Positions 20,504 through 29,955 of a stretch of 64,000 nucleotides of DNA are shown piece by piece. A program made the translations under genes and the position numbers. The stretch spans positions 496,001 through 560,000 of the forward strand of contig WTFG01000001.1 in assembly GCA_009835005.1 (NCBI GenBank), in the 5' to 3' direction. The DNA is from Flavobacteriaceae bacterium Ap0902 (GTDB lineage Bacteria; Bacteroidota; Bacteroidia; Flavobacteriales; Weeksellaceae). A model generated the notes under the pieces. It searched no databases, was not told where the DNA came from, and worked only from the letters and a program-made list of their open reading frames with translations. Position 1 is the first letter of the stretch; every line of letters begins with the position of its first letter.

Positions 20504-21334
20504 TTACCATCCATTTACAGGCATGGGTTCTTGTTTAAACTTTGGCGTGATTTCAGAGCCATTCCATTTTAGAACTCGTTCACTCTTATGCTCTTCCGTT
20601 TGTATTGGGTCTCCATAATTATCTCCCTCGTATACCGTTTCCATATATTCGCTTTTATAAAGTATATAATCTCCATTTTTGTGTTCACTTGGAAACGTTA
20701 AAGTTTCTTGCCAATAGAATATACCAGCATCTGAAACCTGCACATAAGAAAATGCGTCATGCCAATGACCAGAAGCATCGATGAAGATATATTTACCGCC
20801 CCCATCAATACCACAAGCCTCTGCAAAATAATTAATATGTAAAATATTACGCACATTTTTTAATCCCTTAGAGCCAAAAACCTCCAATTGCATCATGGTG
20901 GAAAACACTTCAAAAGTTTTTTCATAATATGCTGGTATGCTTTGCGTGGGTATTCTAATTTTTAATGTAGTCTTATCTTCATTATTCTCTAATTGGGTAT
21001 ATAGAGGAACACCATTCAACTCTACCGTCTGTAATGAAAGAAAGTCAGAACGGATATAGCCAGCTTTATCATTATACCTCACATGTACCCAAAAAGGTTC
21101 ATCTTTGGAATAATTTTGGTTGTTATCTTCTAAAATTATAAGAGGACTACCAATTTCCAGTACAGTAAGGCTTTTAGAATCTGATTTGGGTTCACTTCTC
21201 AAATGTACTTGATCACCAAATAGATAGATTTGTTGACTGGTAGTAAAGGCTGGATAGACACTTATATATTCATCATTTTGGGCTTGTATTAATGTCCCCC
21301 AAAAAGCTAAGATGATCCATAATAATTTGCACAT
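20504..21334 (-). CDS. secreted protein with an SH3-like domain
   Basis: 276 residues with a signal peptide ending near LIQAQ. Residues about 38-103 match bacterial SH3 domains: FGDQVHLRSEPKSDSKSL, then VHVRYNDKAGYIRSDFL. The rest is a beta-rich region with many aromatic residues (YILYKSEY, VFSTMMQLEVFG) and no catalytic motif that I recognise. Bacterial SH3 domains often bind cell-wall peptides, so an envelope role is likely but unproven. The gene is convergent with the YheT-like gene. Confidence 0.7.
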   Translation of the reverse strand: MCKLLWIILAFWGTLIQAQNDEYISVYPAFTTSQQIYLFGDQVHLRSEPKSDSKSLTVLEIGSPLIILEDNNQNYSKDEPFWVHVRYNDKAGYIRSDFLSLQTVELNGVPLYTQLENNEDKTTLKIRIPTQSIPAYYEKTFEVFSTMMQLEVFGSKGLKNVRNILHINYFAEACGIDGGGKYIFIDASGHWHDAFSYVQVSDAGIFYWQETLTFPSEHKNGDYILYKSEYMETVYEGDNYGDPIQTEEHKSERVLKWNGSEITPKFKQEPMPVNGW

Positions 21335-21456
21335 GATTTGTGAATTTTATTTTAAGTAATCAAATATCAAGCTATACAACAAATTTAACACTAACTTTAA
21401 TTTAAAATTAATATAAACTAGTCATATTTAATTAAATTTGTAAAAAATTAAAAACT

Positions 21457-21747
21457 ATGGAAGAGAATCAAAATAATTTACAAGGAAGTAGAAAATTGCA
21501 TGACATTTTAGAAAAACAAGAGAACAAAAAATTGTTTCTTGGGCTTATAGCTATATTCTTGGGCGGTTTTGGATTGCACAAATTTTTATTAGGTCATAAT
21601 AAAGAAGGAATCATTCAATTAGTGGTTACTTTTATAACCTGTGGTGCTGGTAGTGTTATTGGTTTAATAGAGGGTATTATCTACCTAACCAAGTCAGACG
21701 AAGAATTTAACCAAATTTATATTATTGGAGATAAGAAATGGTTCTAG
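21457..21747 (+). CDS. TM2 domain protein
   Basis: 96 residues. A charged N-terminus of about 30 residues precedes two membrane helices joined by a short loop: LFLGLIAIFLGGFGLHKFLLG and a second segment with TCGAGSVIGLIEGIIYL. The G-x-H-K/R-F turn between them is the TM2 hallmark. The domain is found in bacteria and eukaryotes, and its bacterial function is unknown. The gene stands alone between the SH3 protein and the ClC gene, with a terminator behind it. Confidence 0.85.
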   Translation: MEENQNNLQGSRKLHDILEKQENKKLFLGLIAIFLGGFGLHKFLLGHNKEGIIQLVVTFITCGAGSVIGLIEGIIYLTKSDEEFNQIYIIGDKKWF

Positions 21748-21769
21748 AACTATAAATTCTCAAATTTTT

Positions 21770-21803
21770 AAAATCCTTAGATAATTGAATCTAGGGATTT
21801 TTA
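21770..21803 (+). terminator. Rho-independent terminator after the TM2 gene
   Basis: AAAATCC-TTAGAT pairs with ATCTA-GGGATTTT around the loop AATTGA, followed by T-rich DNA. Confidence 0.75.
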
Positions 21804-21898
21804 TTTTTAATTATATTTATATGGTTGTCTACTGGATTAAAATTTATCTTTGTATTACTTTTTACTATTTAGCCCAATTTTTCTAAATACTTAAAACC

Positions 21899-23281
21899 TT
21901 GAGACATAGATTTTCTGAAAAATATCTAAAGAACATTCGTTTATATTTATCTGCTAACTTGCTAGTTATCAAAAATAAGAATGTGCATACAAATATTTTG
22001 CAAGCCATTCCCTTTTGGGTGGGGGCCGTAATTTCTGGGATTATCGCGGTCTTATATGCATGGTTAATAGATAAGACAGAACATTATATTCTAGAAATTT
22101 TAGCTTGGAAATCCTGGCTTATATTTTTTATATCTCCTATAGGTTTTATTGGGTCTTGGTGGTTGGTTCAGCGTTTTGCTCCTTATGCAAAAGGGAGTGG
22201 AGTTCCTCAAGTAATGGCTGCCGTGGAGTTGAGCACTCCCGTTCATCGCCATTTAGCAAAACATTTGTTAAGTTTAAAAATTATGATTATCAAGGTGCTT
22301 TCCAGTATGCTCCTTGTATTTGGAGGTGGTGCTGTAGGTAGAGAGGGGCCTACCATTCAGGTTTCTAGTTCTGTGTTTAGAGTAATAAATGATATTTTGC
22401 CCTCATGGTGGCCATCTATTTCAAGAAAAAATATGATTATGGCTGGTTCTGCTGCAGGATTATCGGCTGCTTTTAATACCCCTTTGGCAGGGATTGTTTT
22501 TGCTATAGAAGAACTTTCAAAAACCGAACTCAAGTATATCAAAACCTCCTTATTTACAGGAGTACTGATTGCTGGTTTAACAGCGCAACTGTTAGCAGGT
22601 TCTTATTTGTATTTGGGTTACCCTAATACCAAGAATGTTACAATACAAATCATACCTGCGGTAATTGTGGTTTCCTTGATTGGAGGAATAATGAGTGGAT
22701 ATCAAACAAGGTTTTTATTTTATTTACAGGGCTTTAGAAGAAAATTTAAAAAGAATAAAGAGCAAATTATTCTACTTTTTATTTTTTCTATGATTATATC
22801 ATGTGTTATTTTCTTTGTAAGTAATTCTATCATGGGTTCTGGAAAGAATATTATGGAAACTGCGTTATTTGATTCTTCTAAAAAAATTAATTGGTACACC
22901 CCTTTTCTTAGAATGCTTGGTAACGGATTATCATTTAATTCTGGGGGGGCAGGTGGTATTTTTGCTCCTGCTTTAAGTATAGGAGCTTCCATAGGTGCAG
23001 TCTTTGGAGAATTATCAGAATATACAAGTCAAGAAACCAGAGTATTGATTTTAGTAGGGATGGTGGCTTTTCTATCTGGCATTACGCGAGCGCCATTCAC
23101 TTCTTCTATCATTGTATTGGAAATGACAGATCGCCATAGCTTATTATTTTATTTAATTATAGCTGGAATGGTAGGCAATCAGTGTTCTAGATGGATTACC
23201 AAAGAAGCCTTATATAGCAAATTAAACAAGAGCTATATAAGGGAATTAAAAGAAAGAAAAGTAGCTAAATCTGATTCATAA
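21899..23281 (+). CDS. ClC-family chloride/proton antiporter
   Basis: 460 residues with the three ClC selectivity-filter motifs: GSGVPQ (99-104), GREGP (147-151, gating Glu149) and GGIFAP in the second half. The internal proton glutamate of exchangers is also present: AFNTPLAGIVFAIEELS aligns with the Glu202/Glu203 region of E. coli ClC-ec1. This points to a Cl-/H+ exchanger, not a channel. There is no C-terminal CBS pair. The start is TTG, with no alternative before the first membrane helix. It may contribute to acid tolerance or chloride balance. Confidence 0.9.
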   Translation: MRHRFSEKYLKNIRLYLSANLLVIKNKNVHTNILQAIPFWVGAVISGIIAVLYAWLIDKTEHYILEILAWKSWLIFFISPIGFIGSWWLVQRFAPYAKGSGVPQVMAAVELSTPVHRHLAKHLLSLKIMIIKVLSSMLLVFGGGAVGREGPTIQVSSSVFRVINDILPSWWPSISRKNMIMAGSAAGLSAAFNTPLAGIVFAIEELSKTELKYIKTSLFTGVLIAGLTAQLLAGSYLYLGYPNTKNVTIQIIPAVIVVSLIGGIMSGYQTRFLFYLQGFRRKFKKNKEQIILLFIFSMIISCVIFFVSNSIMGSGKNIMETALFDSSKKINWYTPFLRMLGNGLSFNSGGAGGIFAPALSIGASIGAVFGELSEYTSQETRVLILVGMVAFLSGITRAPFTSSIIVLEMTDRHSLLFYLIIAGMVGNQCSRWITKEALYSKLNKSYIRELKERKVAKSDS

Positions 23282-23359
23282 ATGGATTATTATATCCAGC
23301 ATTAAAACAATTTTAATTTCTGCTTCCCCCAAAATAAACGTAATTTTGTGAAACTTGAT

Positions 23360-25114
23360 ATGAAAGAGCTTCTCACTTTAAATAAATTAATCTATAAATA
23401 TAAAGGGCGTATATTCTTGGGTGCTCTATTTATTATATTAGCCAATATTATACAAGTTTATTCTATTAGGTTTGTGGGAAAAGCCATTAATTTCATAGAT
23501 AATTCTTTTAACAATCAGCAGGATAATACAGATTTTAATCAGCTTTTATTGTATGGAGGATTAGTGATTTTATTACCCATTCTTAGCGGAATCATGGTTT
23601 TCTTGCAAAGACAAACCATCATTGTAGCCTCGCGTTATATAGAATTTGATTTAAAAAATGATATATTTTGGCACTATCAAGAATTAGATCAAACTTTTTA
23701 TAAGAAAAATAGAACGGGAGATTTAATGAACCGCATCAGCGAGGATGTTGGCTATGTACGTCAATATCTTGGACCTGGAATTATGTATCCCATTAATTTA
23801 GTTACGCTTTCTATCATCTTGATCATAGAAATGCTTTTGATAGATAGGACACTAACGCTCTATACTTTAGCACCTTTACCTATTTTGTCTATTGTAATTT
23901 ATTTTATTAGTAGCAGAATCAATAGAAAAAGTAGAGAGGTACAAGAAGAGCAGTCTAATTTGTCTTCCTATGTACAGGATATATTTTCTGGAATCAGGGT
24001 GGTTAAATCTTTTAACAAAGAAGAAAGTATCAGGAGTGCTTATGCAATAGAAGCAAAGAATTATAAAGCCAAGGCTTTAAGTCTGGCGAATATCCAAGCA
24101 TTCTTCTTCCCGATGGTTTTGACTATTATCGGGTTAAGCCAAATATTGATTTTGTATGCAGGAGGAAATCAATATATAGAAGGTAATATTACAGATATTG
24201 GTACATTAGGACAGTTCTTTATGTATTTGAATATGCTTATATGGCCATTTGTATCGCTGGGGTATATTTCCATGGTTGTCCAACGTGCAGAGGCTTCTAT
24301 GAAAAGAATTAATGAGTTTTTAAGTGCGCAGCCATTGGTGAAGAATATAGGGAATATACAACGTAAAATAGAAGGAGAAATAGAATTTAATAATGTTTCT
24401 TTTGTATATGAGAATACTGGAATCAAAGCCTTGAATAGGATTAATCTGCATATTCTTGCAGGTAGTACCGTTGCGATATTAGGTAGAACAGGTTCTGGTA
24501 AAACCACATTGGCAGAATTAATTCCTAGACTTTATGATCCTACAGAAGGCGACGTGAAAATAGATGGAATTCCATTAAGGGATTATGAATTAAATTCTAT
24601 TAGAACACAAATAGGTTTTGTAATACAAGAAGCCTTTTTATTCTCTGAAAAAGTAAAAGATAATATCTCCTTTGCAGTAGATGACTCCAATGATGCATTG
24701 GTACAGAAATATGCAAAAATTGCAGATGTACATGAGAATATAGAGAATTTCCAAGAAGGCTACGAGACCAAAGTGGGAGAGAGGGGTGTGACACTTTCCG
24801 GTGGGCAAAAACAACGTATCTCTATAGCTAGAGCCTTGATTAAGGAACCTAAGATTTTGATATTTGATGATAGTCTTTCTGCCGTTGATACCACTACAGA
24901 AGAAAACATTATTAAAAACATTCAAGAGAATTCCAAATCAAAAACTACCATCGTGATTACCCATAGAATTTCTTCTGCTAAACATGCAGATAAGATCATT
25001 GTACTAGAAAATGGAACGATTATCCAAGAAGGTAGCCATGATGAACTATTATTACAACAAGGTGAATATAAGAAATTATATGAAATACAATTACAAGAGG
25101 ATGATTCAAACTAA
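23360..25114 (+). CDS. ABC exporter, fused permease and ATPase
   Basis: About 584 residues: six membrane helices in residues 1-305, then one ATPase domain. Walker A is GRTGSGKTT (about 375-383), the signature LSGGQ (about 479-483) and Walker B ILIFDDSLS. The residue after the Walker B aspartate is Asp, where canonical exporters have the catalytic Glu; this DDSLSAVDT form is seen in one half of heterodimeric exporters such as BmrCD and TM287/288. No partner gene is adjacent. Likely an exporter of lipids or drugs. ATG 23360 is preferred to GTG 23348. Confidence 0.88.
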   Translation: MKELLTLNKLIYKYKGRIFLGALFIILANIIQVYSIRFVGKAINFIDNSFNNQQDNTDFNQLLLYGGLVILLPILSGIMVFLQRQTIIVASRYIEFDLKNDIFWHYQELDQTFYKKNRTGDLMNRISEDVGYVRQYLGPGIMYPINLVTLSIILIIEMLLIDRTLTLYTLAPLPILSIVIYFISSRINRKSREVQEEQSNLSSYVQDIFSGIRVVKSFNKEESIRSAYAIEAKNYKAKALSLANIQAFFFPMVLTIIGLSQILILYAGGNQYIEGNITDIGTLGQFFMYLNMLIWPFVSLGYISMVVQRAEASMKRINEFLSAQPLVKNIGNIQRKIEGEIEFNNVSFVYENTGIKALNRINLHILAGSTVAILGRTGSGKTTLAELIPRLYDPTEGDVKIDGIPLRDYELNSIRTQIGFVIQEAFLFSEKVKDNISFAVDDSNDALVQKYAKIADVHENIENFQEGYETKVGERGVTLSGGQKQRISIARALIKEPKILIFDDSLSAVDTTTEENIIKNIQENSKSKTTIVITHRISSAKHADKIIVLENGTIIQEGSHDELLLQQGEYKKLYEIQLQEDDSN

Positions 25115-25144
25115 AGTCTAGTTCGTTAAAACATAGACTTTTGG
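25113..25144 (+). terminator. Terminator between the ABC exporter and a convergent gene
   Basis: AAAGTCTA (25113-25120) and TAGACTTT (25134-25141) form an eight-pair stem that begins in the ABC gene's stop codon. Flanking T and A tracts would let it work in both directions. Confidence 0.65.
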
Positions 25145-25147
25145 TTT

Positions 25148-26611
25148 TTAATCATTTTCTCTGTCTTGTGGTAGGATATAACGACATTTTTCTTCACTAT
25201 ACCCAAACATACTTTTTTCTTTGATTAATTGTGCAATATCTCCAGGTAAGCTGTCCTCCCATCCAATCTCACAGTTATTCAACATTTTAAGAATCTTTCT
25301 AGAATGAATCCTTAAATTCTCTGGATTATAGTTTTTAATATCTTGTATTCTGTTATTATGTTTGAAATACTTATATAATTCTTTTAAGTGATTGCTGACT
25401 TTTAGATTATCAGAGTTTAATATTTCATTGTTATCCTTATCTAAATAAGGATATAAATAAACTTTGACATTGCGCTTGAATAATTTACCAAACGCCTCCA
25501 TAATCCCTCCACTCAAATCTGAATAGTATTCTTCTTGGAAGACAGAAAGCAAATTATTCACTCCCATGGTTAATCCAATTTGGGTCCTATTCTTGGTGAA
25601 ATTAGAGAAGTATTCTATCAGCTTGTAATACTCTTGGTAATTAGATATCAGGACATTATAGCCTAATTTACACAATATATCTGCACGATTCAAGAAATCT
25701 CTTTCATCAATTTCTCCCTCTTGTTTTAGGTTGGTTAAAGTGATTTCAAATAGAACACGCAGGTTACTCTCGTTAATCTCTGGGTTATCATTTTTAAATA
25801 TTTCTAGACCACTTTTAAGCATGTCTATATTGACATTTGTAACTGGTCGAAAGCTTCCCCGTAGAGCGAAGATATTTTTCTTATAAAGCAAATCTGCTGG
25901 GAGGATGTTATATCCATCTGGCCCGAACATTACGGCCTCTGTCATTCCATTTTTTAGCAAATGTAGACTCATCAATCGGTTATCTACATATCTGAATCTG
26001 AGCCCAGAGAAATTAATCATATCTATCTCTAGTTGATCATAATCTAGTGTATCATATAGGGATTCCATTAATCTCCTTGGATTGTCATGGAAATGGTAGG
26101 CACCATAAATTAAGTTGACGCCCAATACACCCAAGGTTTCCTGTTGTAATTGCGCAGATTGCTCCTTGAATCTAACATGCAGAATGATATCATTATATGC
26201 TTCATTAGGGGCAATTTGAAACCTTAGTCCAACCCAACCATGACCTTTGTATTTTTTAGAATAATCTATGGTAGTTACCGTATTAGCATAAGTAAAGAAA
26301 GCTTGGTCTGCATGTTTGTCCTTGCTTAGGCGCTCCTCCATTAATTCTGTTTCATGGTCCAACATTTTGTTTAGACGCTTTTCTGTCACATATCTACCAT
26401 CACTTTCAACGCCATAGATGGCATCAGAAAAATCCTTGTCATAAGCAGACATTGCTTTTGCTAATGTTCCAGAGGCACCACCAGCCCGGTAAAAGAACCG
26501 TACCGTCTCTTGGCCAGCTCCAATTTCTGCAAAAGACCCATAGATATTCTTGTCTAAATTAATTTCTAGCGCTTTTTGCTTCGGGGTGAGGGGTCTTTCT
26601 TTTATAGACAT
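25148..26611 (-). CDS. conserved cytosolic protein of unknown function
   Basis: 487 residues with no signal peptide or membrane segment. The strongly conserved-looking N-terminus contains TPKQKALEINLDKNIYGSF, AEIGAGQETVRFFYRAGGA and AKAMSAYDKDFSDAIYG. I recognise this as a large protein found across Bacteroidota and other bacteria without a proven role; any enzyme label attached to relatives should be treated with care. The Gly-rich AEIGAGQE motif hints at nucleotide or cofactor binding, but no standard fold is evident. It is single, convergent with the ABC exporter and divergent from the metallo-hydrolase. Confidence 0.75.
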   Translation of the reverse strand: MSIKERPLTPKQKALEINLDKNIYGSFAEIGAGQETVRFFYRAGGASGTLAKAMSAYDKDFSDAIYGVESDGRYVTEKRLNKMLDHETELMEERLSKDKHADQAFFTYANTVTTIDYSKKYKGHGWVGLRFQIAPNEAYNDIILHVRFKEQSAQLQQETLGVLGVNLIYGAYHFHDNPRRLMESLYDTLDYDQLEIDMINFSGLRFRYVDNRLMSLHLLKNGMTEAVMFGPDGYNILPADLLYKKNIFALRGSFRPVTNVNIDMLKSGLEIFKNDNPEINESNLRVLFEITLTNLKQEGEIDERDFLNRADILCKLGYNVLISNYQEYYKLIEYFSNFTKNRTQIGLTMGVNNLLSVFQEEYYSDLSGGIMEAFGKLFKRNVKVYLYPYLDKDNNEILNSDNLKVSNHLKELYKYFKHNNRIQDIKNYNPENLRIHSRKILKMLNNCEIGWEDSLPGDIAQLIKEKSMFGYSEEKCRYILPQDREND

Positions 26612-26634
26612 AACTTTTTTTGAATTGAATTATA

Positions 26635-27438
26635 ATGGGTAAATTTACCAAAATTATGTTGGAAAAAGAGAATGAAATCATATTTTTAGGTACAGGGACT
26701 TCTCAAGGGGTTCCACCCATTGGATGCACGCATCCTGTCTGCCTATCAGATGACCCCAGAGATAAGAGGTTACGAGCCTCTGTGATGATTAAATACCATG
26801 GGAAAACCATTCTAATAGATTGTGGTCCAGATTTCAGGCAGCAGATGCTTCGCGAAGACATGGATTATGTAGATGCTATATTAGTCACGCATGAACATAA
26901 TGACCACATCATTGGGTTGGATGACATGAGAGCCGTTTATTTCAAAAGTCATAAAGTTCCAGTGATATATAGCATTCCTAGGGTTTTGAATGATATTAAA
27001 GTTCGTTTTCCTTATGCTTTTACAAAATTTAAGTATCCTGGTGTTCCTACTTTTGATTTGCAAGAAATAGAACCTAATAAACCATTTTTTGTGGAAGGAA
27101 TAGAGGTGCTTTCCTTGCATGTTTTGCACGGAGGATTGCCCATACTGGGTTTCAGAATTGGGGGACTTGCCTATATTACAGATGTTAAAATAATTCCACC
27201 AGAGACACTAAAACTATTAGAAGGTCTGGATATATTAGTCATTGATGCTTTAAGGCAAAAGAAGACCCATCATTCACATTTATTGCTAGATGAAGCCATT
27301 CAATACGGTAAACAGATTGGTGCAAAACAAACCTATTTCACCCATATTAGCCACAATCTAGGCTTTTATAAAGAAGTAGAAAAGACTTTGCCCGAAGGTA
27401 TGCATCTTGCGTATGATCAATTGAGGTTGAAGTTTTAA
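26635..27438 (+). CDS. PhnP-like metallo-beta-lactamase-fold hydrolase
   Basis: 267 residues. The metal-binding motif is THEHNDHIIGLDD (HxHxDH), with further ligands in VLHGG, IDAL and the late FTHISHN. The start FLGTGTSQGVPPIGCTHPVC resembles PhnP, whose N-terminal cysteines hold a structural zinc; two cysteines are visible here. PhnP-type enzymes cleave cyclic phosphodiesters. No phosphonate genes are nearby, so the substrate is probably something else. A second ATG at 26656 would start seven residues later and gives a protein more like known relatives; the choice is open. Confidence 0.85.
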   Translation: MGKFTKIMLEKENEIIFLGTGTSQGVPPIGCTHPVCLSDDPRDKRLRASVMIKYHGKTILIDCGPDFRQQMLREDMDYVDAILVTHEHNDHIIGLDDMRAVYFKSHKVPVIYSIPRVLNDIKVRFPYAFTKFKYPGVPTFDLQEIEPNKPFFVEGIEVLSLHVLHGGLPILGFRIGGLAYITDVKIIPPETLKLLEGLDILVIDALRQKKTHHSHLLLDEAIQYGKQIGAKQTYFTHISHNLGFYKEVEKTLPEGMHLAYDQLRLKF

Positions 27439-27471
27439 CATTGTGTGTGTTAAAAACTTTTATATAATACA

Positions 27472-27505
27472 AAAAGAGCTACTCCAATTAAGGAATAGCT
27501 CTTTT
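27472..27505. terminator. Bidirectional terminator between the metallo-hydrolase and mdh
   Basis: AAAAGAGCTA-c-TCC pairs with GGA-a-TAGCTCTTTT around the loop AATTAA. A-runs and T-runs on either side suit both converging genes. Confidence 0.85.
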
Positions 27506-27533
27506 AAAACAATAGTAGTTTTATGTTAAATAA

Positions 27534-28460
27534 TTAAACATCCAAAGCTTTATTCACTTGGCGCACTTTATCAGCCGCTTCATCAAATTTAGCTTTTTCA
27601 TCTTCGTTTAATTCAATCTCTACAATCTTCTCAATACCATTAGCGCCAATGATGGCAGGAACGCCCATACAAATATCATTTTGTCCGTATTCACCTTCTA
27701 AGTATAGCGAACAAGGGAACATTTTACCACTATCCTGTGCAATAGCTCTTACTAGCTCAGATACTGCTGCTCCTGGTGCATACCATGCAGAAGTTCCTAA
27801 TAATTTAGTTAAAGTAGCCCCACCCACACGCGTTTCTTGTTCTACTTCATCCAATCTAGCTTGATCTACGAACGTAGAAGCTGGGACACCATTTCTTGTG
27901 GCTAAACGAGTCAACGGCACCATACCTGTATCAGAGTGAGCCCCGATTACCATTCCATCCACATCAGAGATTGGACAGTCTAAAGCTTCCGCTAATCTAT
28001 ATTTAAAGCGTGCGCTGTCTAAAGCGCCACCCATACCAATGATTCTGTTTTTAGGTAAGTCTGTTGCTTTATGTACCAAGTATGCCATGGTGTCCATTGG
28101 GTTACTTACCACAATGACAGTTACCTCTGGAGAGTGCTCTACCAATTGATCTATAACAGATTTTACAATTTTAGCATTGGTACCAATAAGCTCTTCACGC
28201 GTCATTCCTGGTTTTCTTGGAATTCCCGATGTAATTACGGCTACATCAGAATTGGCAGTTTTGCTATAATCGTTCGTAGAACCAACCACTTTCGTATCAA
28301 AGCCATTCAAAGATGCAGTTTGCATTAAATCCATAGCTTTCCCTTCTGCATATCCTTCTTTGATATCTAAAAGACAAACTTCTGCAGCAAAATTTTTGAG
28401 TGCAATATACTCTGCACAACTAGCGCCAACGGCTCCGGCACCTACAACTGTAACTTTCAT
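27534..28460 (-). CDS. mdh: malate dehydrogenase (LDH-like type)
   Basis: 308 residues. The Rossmann dinucleotide motif is VVGAGAVGAS near the N-terminus. The substrate-loop arginines appear in GIPRKPGMTREEL, and VVSNPMDTM and the catalytic histidine in GAHSDTGMVPL are present. This pattern separates malate from lactate dehydrogenases. It interconverts malate and oxaloacetate with NAD in the TCA cycle. It is a single gene with a bidirectional terminator after it. Confidence 0.96.
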   Translation of the reverse strand: MKVTVVGAGAVGASCAEYIALKNFAAEVCLLDIKEGYAEGKAMDLMQTASLNGFDTKVVGSTNDYSKTANSDVAVITSGIPRKPGMTREELIGTNAKIVKSVIDQLVEHSPEVTVIVVSNPMDTMAYLVHKATDLPKNRIIGMGGALDSARFKYRLAEALDCPISDVDGMVIGAHSDTGMVPLTRLATRNGVPASTFVDQARLDEVEQETRVGGATLTKLLGTSAWYAPGAAVSELVRAIAQDSGKMFPCSLYLEGEYGQNDICMGVPAIIGANGIEKIVEIELNEDEKAKFDEAADKVRQVNKALDV

Positions 28461-28578
28461 ATAATTATATTTTTAGTTAAAAATCTAGACCATAAAGATA
28501 GGGCTTTTCACAAAGAATTTAAAATCAAAAAACTAGAAATTTTCTATCATAATAATATTTTCTACAAAGATGGTTTCA

Positions 28579-28586
28579 TAGTTTTG
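28579..28586 (+). promoter_or_regulatory. -7 element next to the MATE start codon
   Basis: TAGTTTTG matches TAnnTTTG exactly and ends 7 bases before the ATG. Transcription starting about 7 bases after the element would give an almost leaderless mRNA. No clear -33 element is visible. Confidence 0.45.
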
Positions 28587-28593
28587 CAAGGTT

Positions 28594-29916
28594 ATGAGTT
28601 CAAAGATATCTTATAGAGAAATTAATGCTTTAGCGATTCCAGCCATATTTGCTGGGATTGTGGAGCCACTCATTTCTTTAACAGACACAGCGGTTGCTGG
28701 TAGATTACCTCTAAATCCTGATGAAGCCTTGGGAGCCATAGGTTTGGTAGGCTCTTTTTTGTCTGCTATGATTTGGATTTTCTTACAGACTTCTAATGCG
28801 ATTTCCGCCTTGGTTTCTCATGGAGTGGGGCAAGAGAGGGTTAATCGATTAAAACCTTTGGTTTCTCAATTATTATATTTTAATCTTTTAATTTCTCTTA
28901 TATTATCTACAACAGCTTTTCTCTTAGCAGATGAAATATTTAGATTGTATGGTGCAGAAAATCAATTACTAGAGGTTTGTGTACGGTATTTTCACATTCG
29001 GGTATGGGGATTTCCACTTACACTGCTCACTTTTACCATATTTGGGGTGTTTAGAGGATATCAAAATACTTCTTGGTCTATGAGAATCGCTTTTGTAGGA
29101 GGCCTGCTCAATGTTTTATTGGATTTATTGCTCGTTTTTGTTTTTGATTTTAATGTAGAAGGTATCGCGTGGGCTAGTCTATCTGCACAGTGGGTCATGT
29201 TTGTTTTAGCGTTAATTTATATGTATCAAAAAACACCATTTAGATTAAATTATATTTGGCCTTTGCATCCAGATTTTAAGAAAACACTCACCATGAGTTT
29301 TGACTTGTTTTTAAGAACACTTTCACTCAATATTGCTTTGTTCTTAGCTTTTAGATTTGCAACAGTTTTGGGGGGTGAAGGAGAAAATCAATTTGTGGGA
29401 GCACATGCGTTATTGATTCAAGTATGGTTATTCTCTTCTTTCTTGTTAGATGGTTATGCCCATGCTGGAAGTGCGATTTCTGGTAAATTATTTGGGGCCA
29501 AAAATTTGGTGCAATTAAAGAATTTAGTATTAGATTTAGTGAAGATTATGCTGGTTCTGGGTGTTACTTTAGGTAGTATCTATCTAGTATTTTATTATCC
29601 CATAGGTAGATTTCTTACTAAATCAGATGCTGTATTAGGCGTATTCTTTAATGCCTTTTGGATTGTAGCTTTGATGCAACCGTTGAATGCTGTAGCATTC
29701 TTATTGGACGGGGTTTATAAAGGGTTAGGTAAAACCAAATTGCTGCGCAATGTATTTGTCATCGCATTGTTAATTGGTTTTATTCCTGCGATGTATCTAT
29801 TTAGGTCTTTAGATTTGGGCATGGTGGGGATTTGGTTCAGCTTTATGATATGGATGTTATTTAGAGCAGGTGGTCTCGCTATTCATTTTTATAAGAATTA
29901 TTATAAAAATCCATAA
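28594..29916 (+). CDS. MATE-family multidrug/metabolite efflux transporter
   Basis: 440 residues with 12 predicted membrane helices in two halves. The first half has LAIPAIFAGIVEPLISLTDT and ALVSHGVGQ; the second has the equivalent YAHAGSAISGKLFG. These repeated features are typical of DinF-type MATE transporters, which export cationic compounds in exchange for H+ or Na+. The gene has its own promoter element and ends 39 bases before the large SprA-like gene. The substrate is unknown. Confidence 0.9.
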   Translation: MSSKISYREINALAIPAIFAGIVEPLISLTDTAVAGRLPLNPDEALGAIGLVGSFLSAMIWIFLQTSNAISALVSHGVGQERVNRLKPLVSQLLYFNLLISLILSTTAFLLADEIFRLYGAENQLLEVCVRYFHIRVWGFPLTLLTFTIFGVFRGYQNTSWSMRIAFVGGLLNVLLDLLLVFVFDFNVEGIAWASLSAQWVMFVLALIYMYQKTPFRLNYIWPLHPDFKKTLTMSFDLFLRTLSLNIALFLAFRFATVLGGEGENQFVGAHALLIQVWLFSSFLLDGYAHAGSAISGKLFGAKNLVQLKNLVLDLVKIMLVLGVTLGSIYLVFYYPIGRFLTKSDAVLGVFFNAFWIVALMQPLNAVAFLLDGVYKGLGKTKLLRNVFVIALLIGFIPAMYLFRSLDLGMVGIWFSFMIWMLFRAGGLAIHFYKNYYKNP

Positions 29917-29955
29917 ATCACAACACAAACCCTATCTTCACGTTATTGATTTAAT

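Noticed and set aside
20490-20509. Short GTAAG/CTTAC hairpin between convergent genes
   Set aside because: Five-pair stem, no T-run and overlap with a stop codon; too weak to call a terminator.
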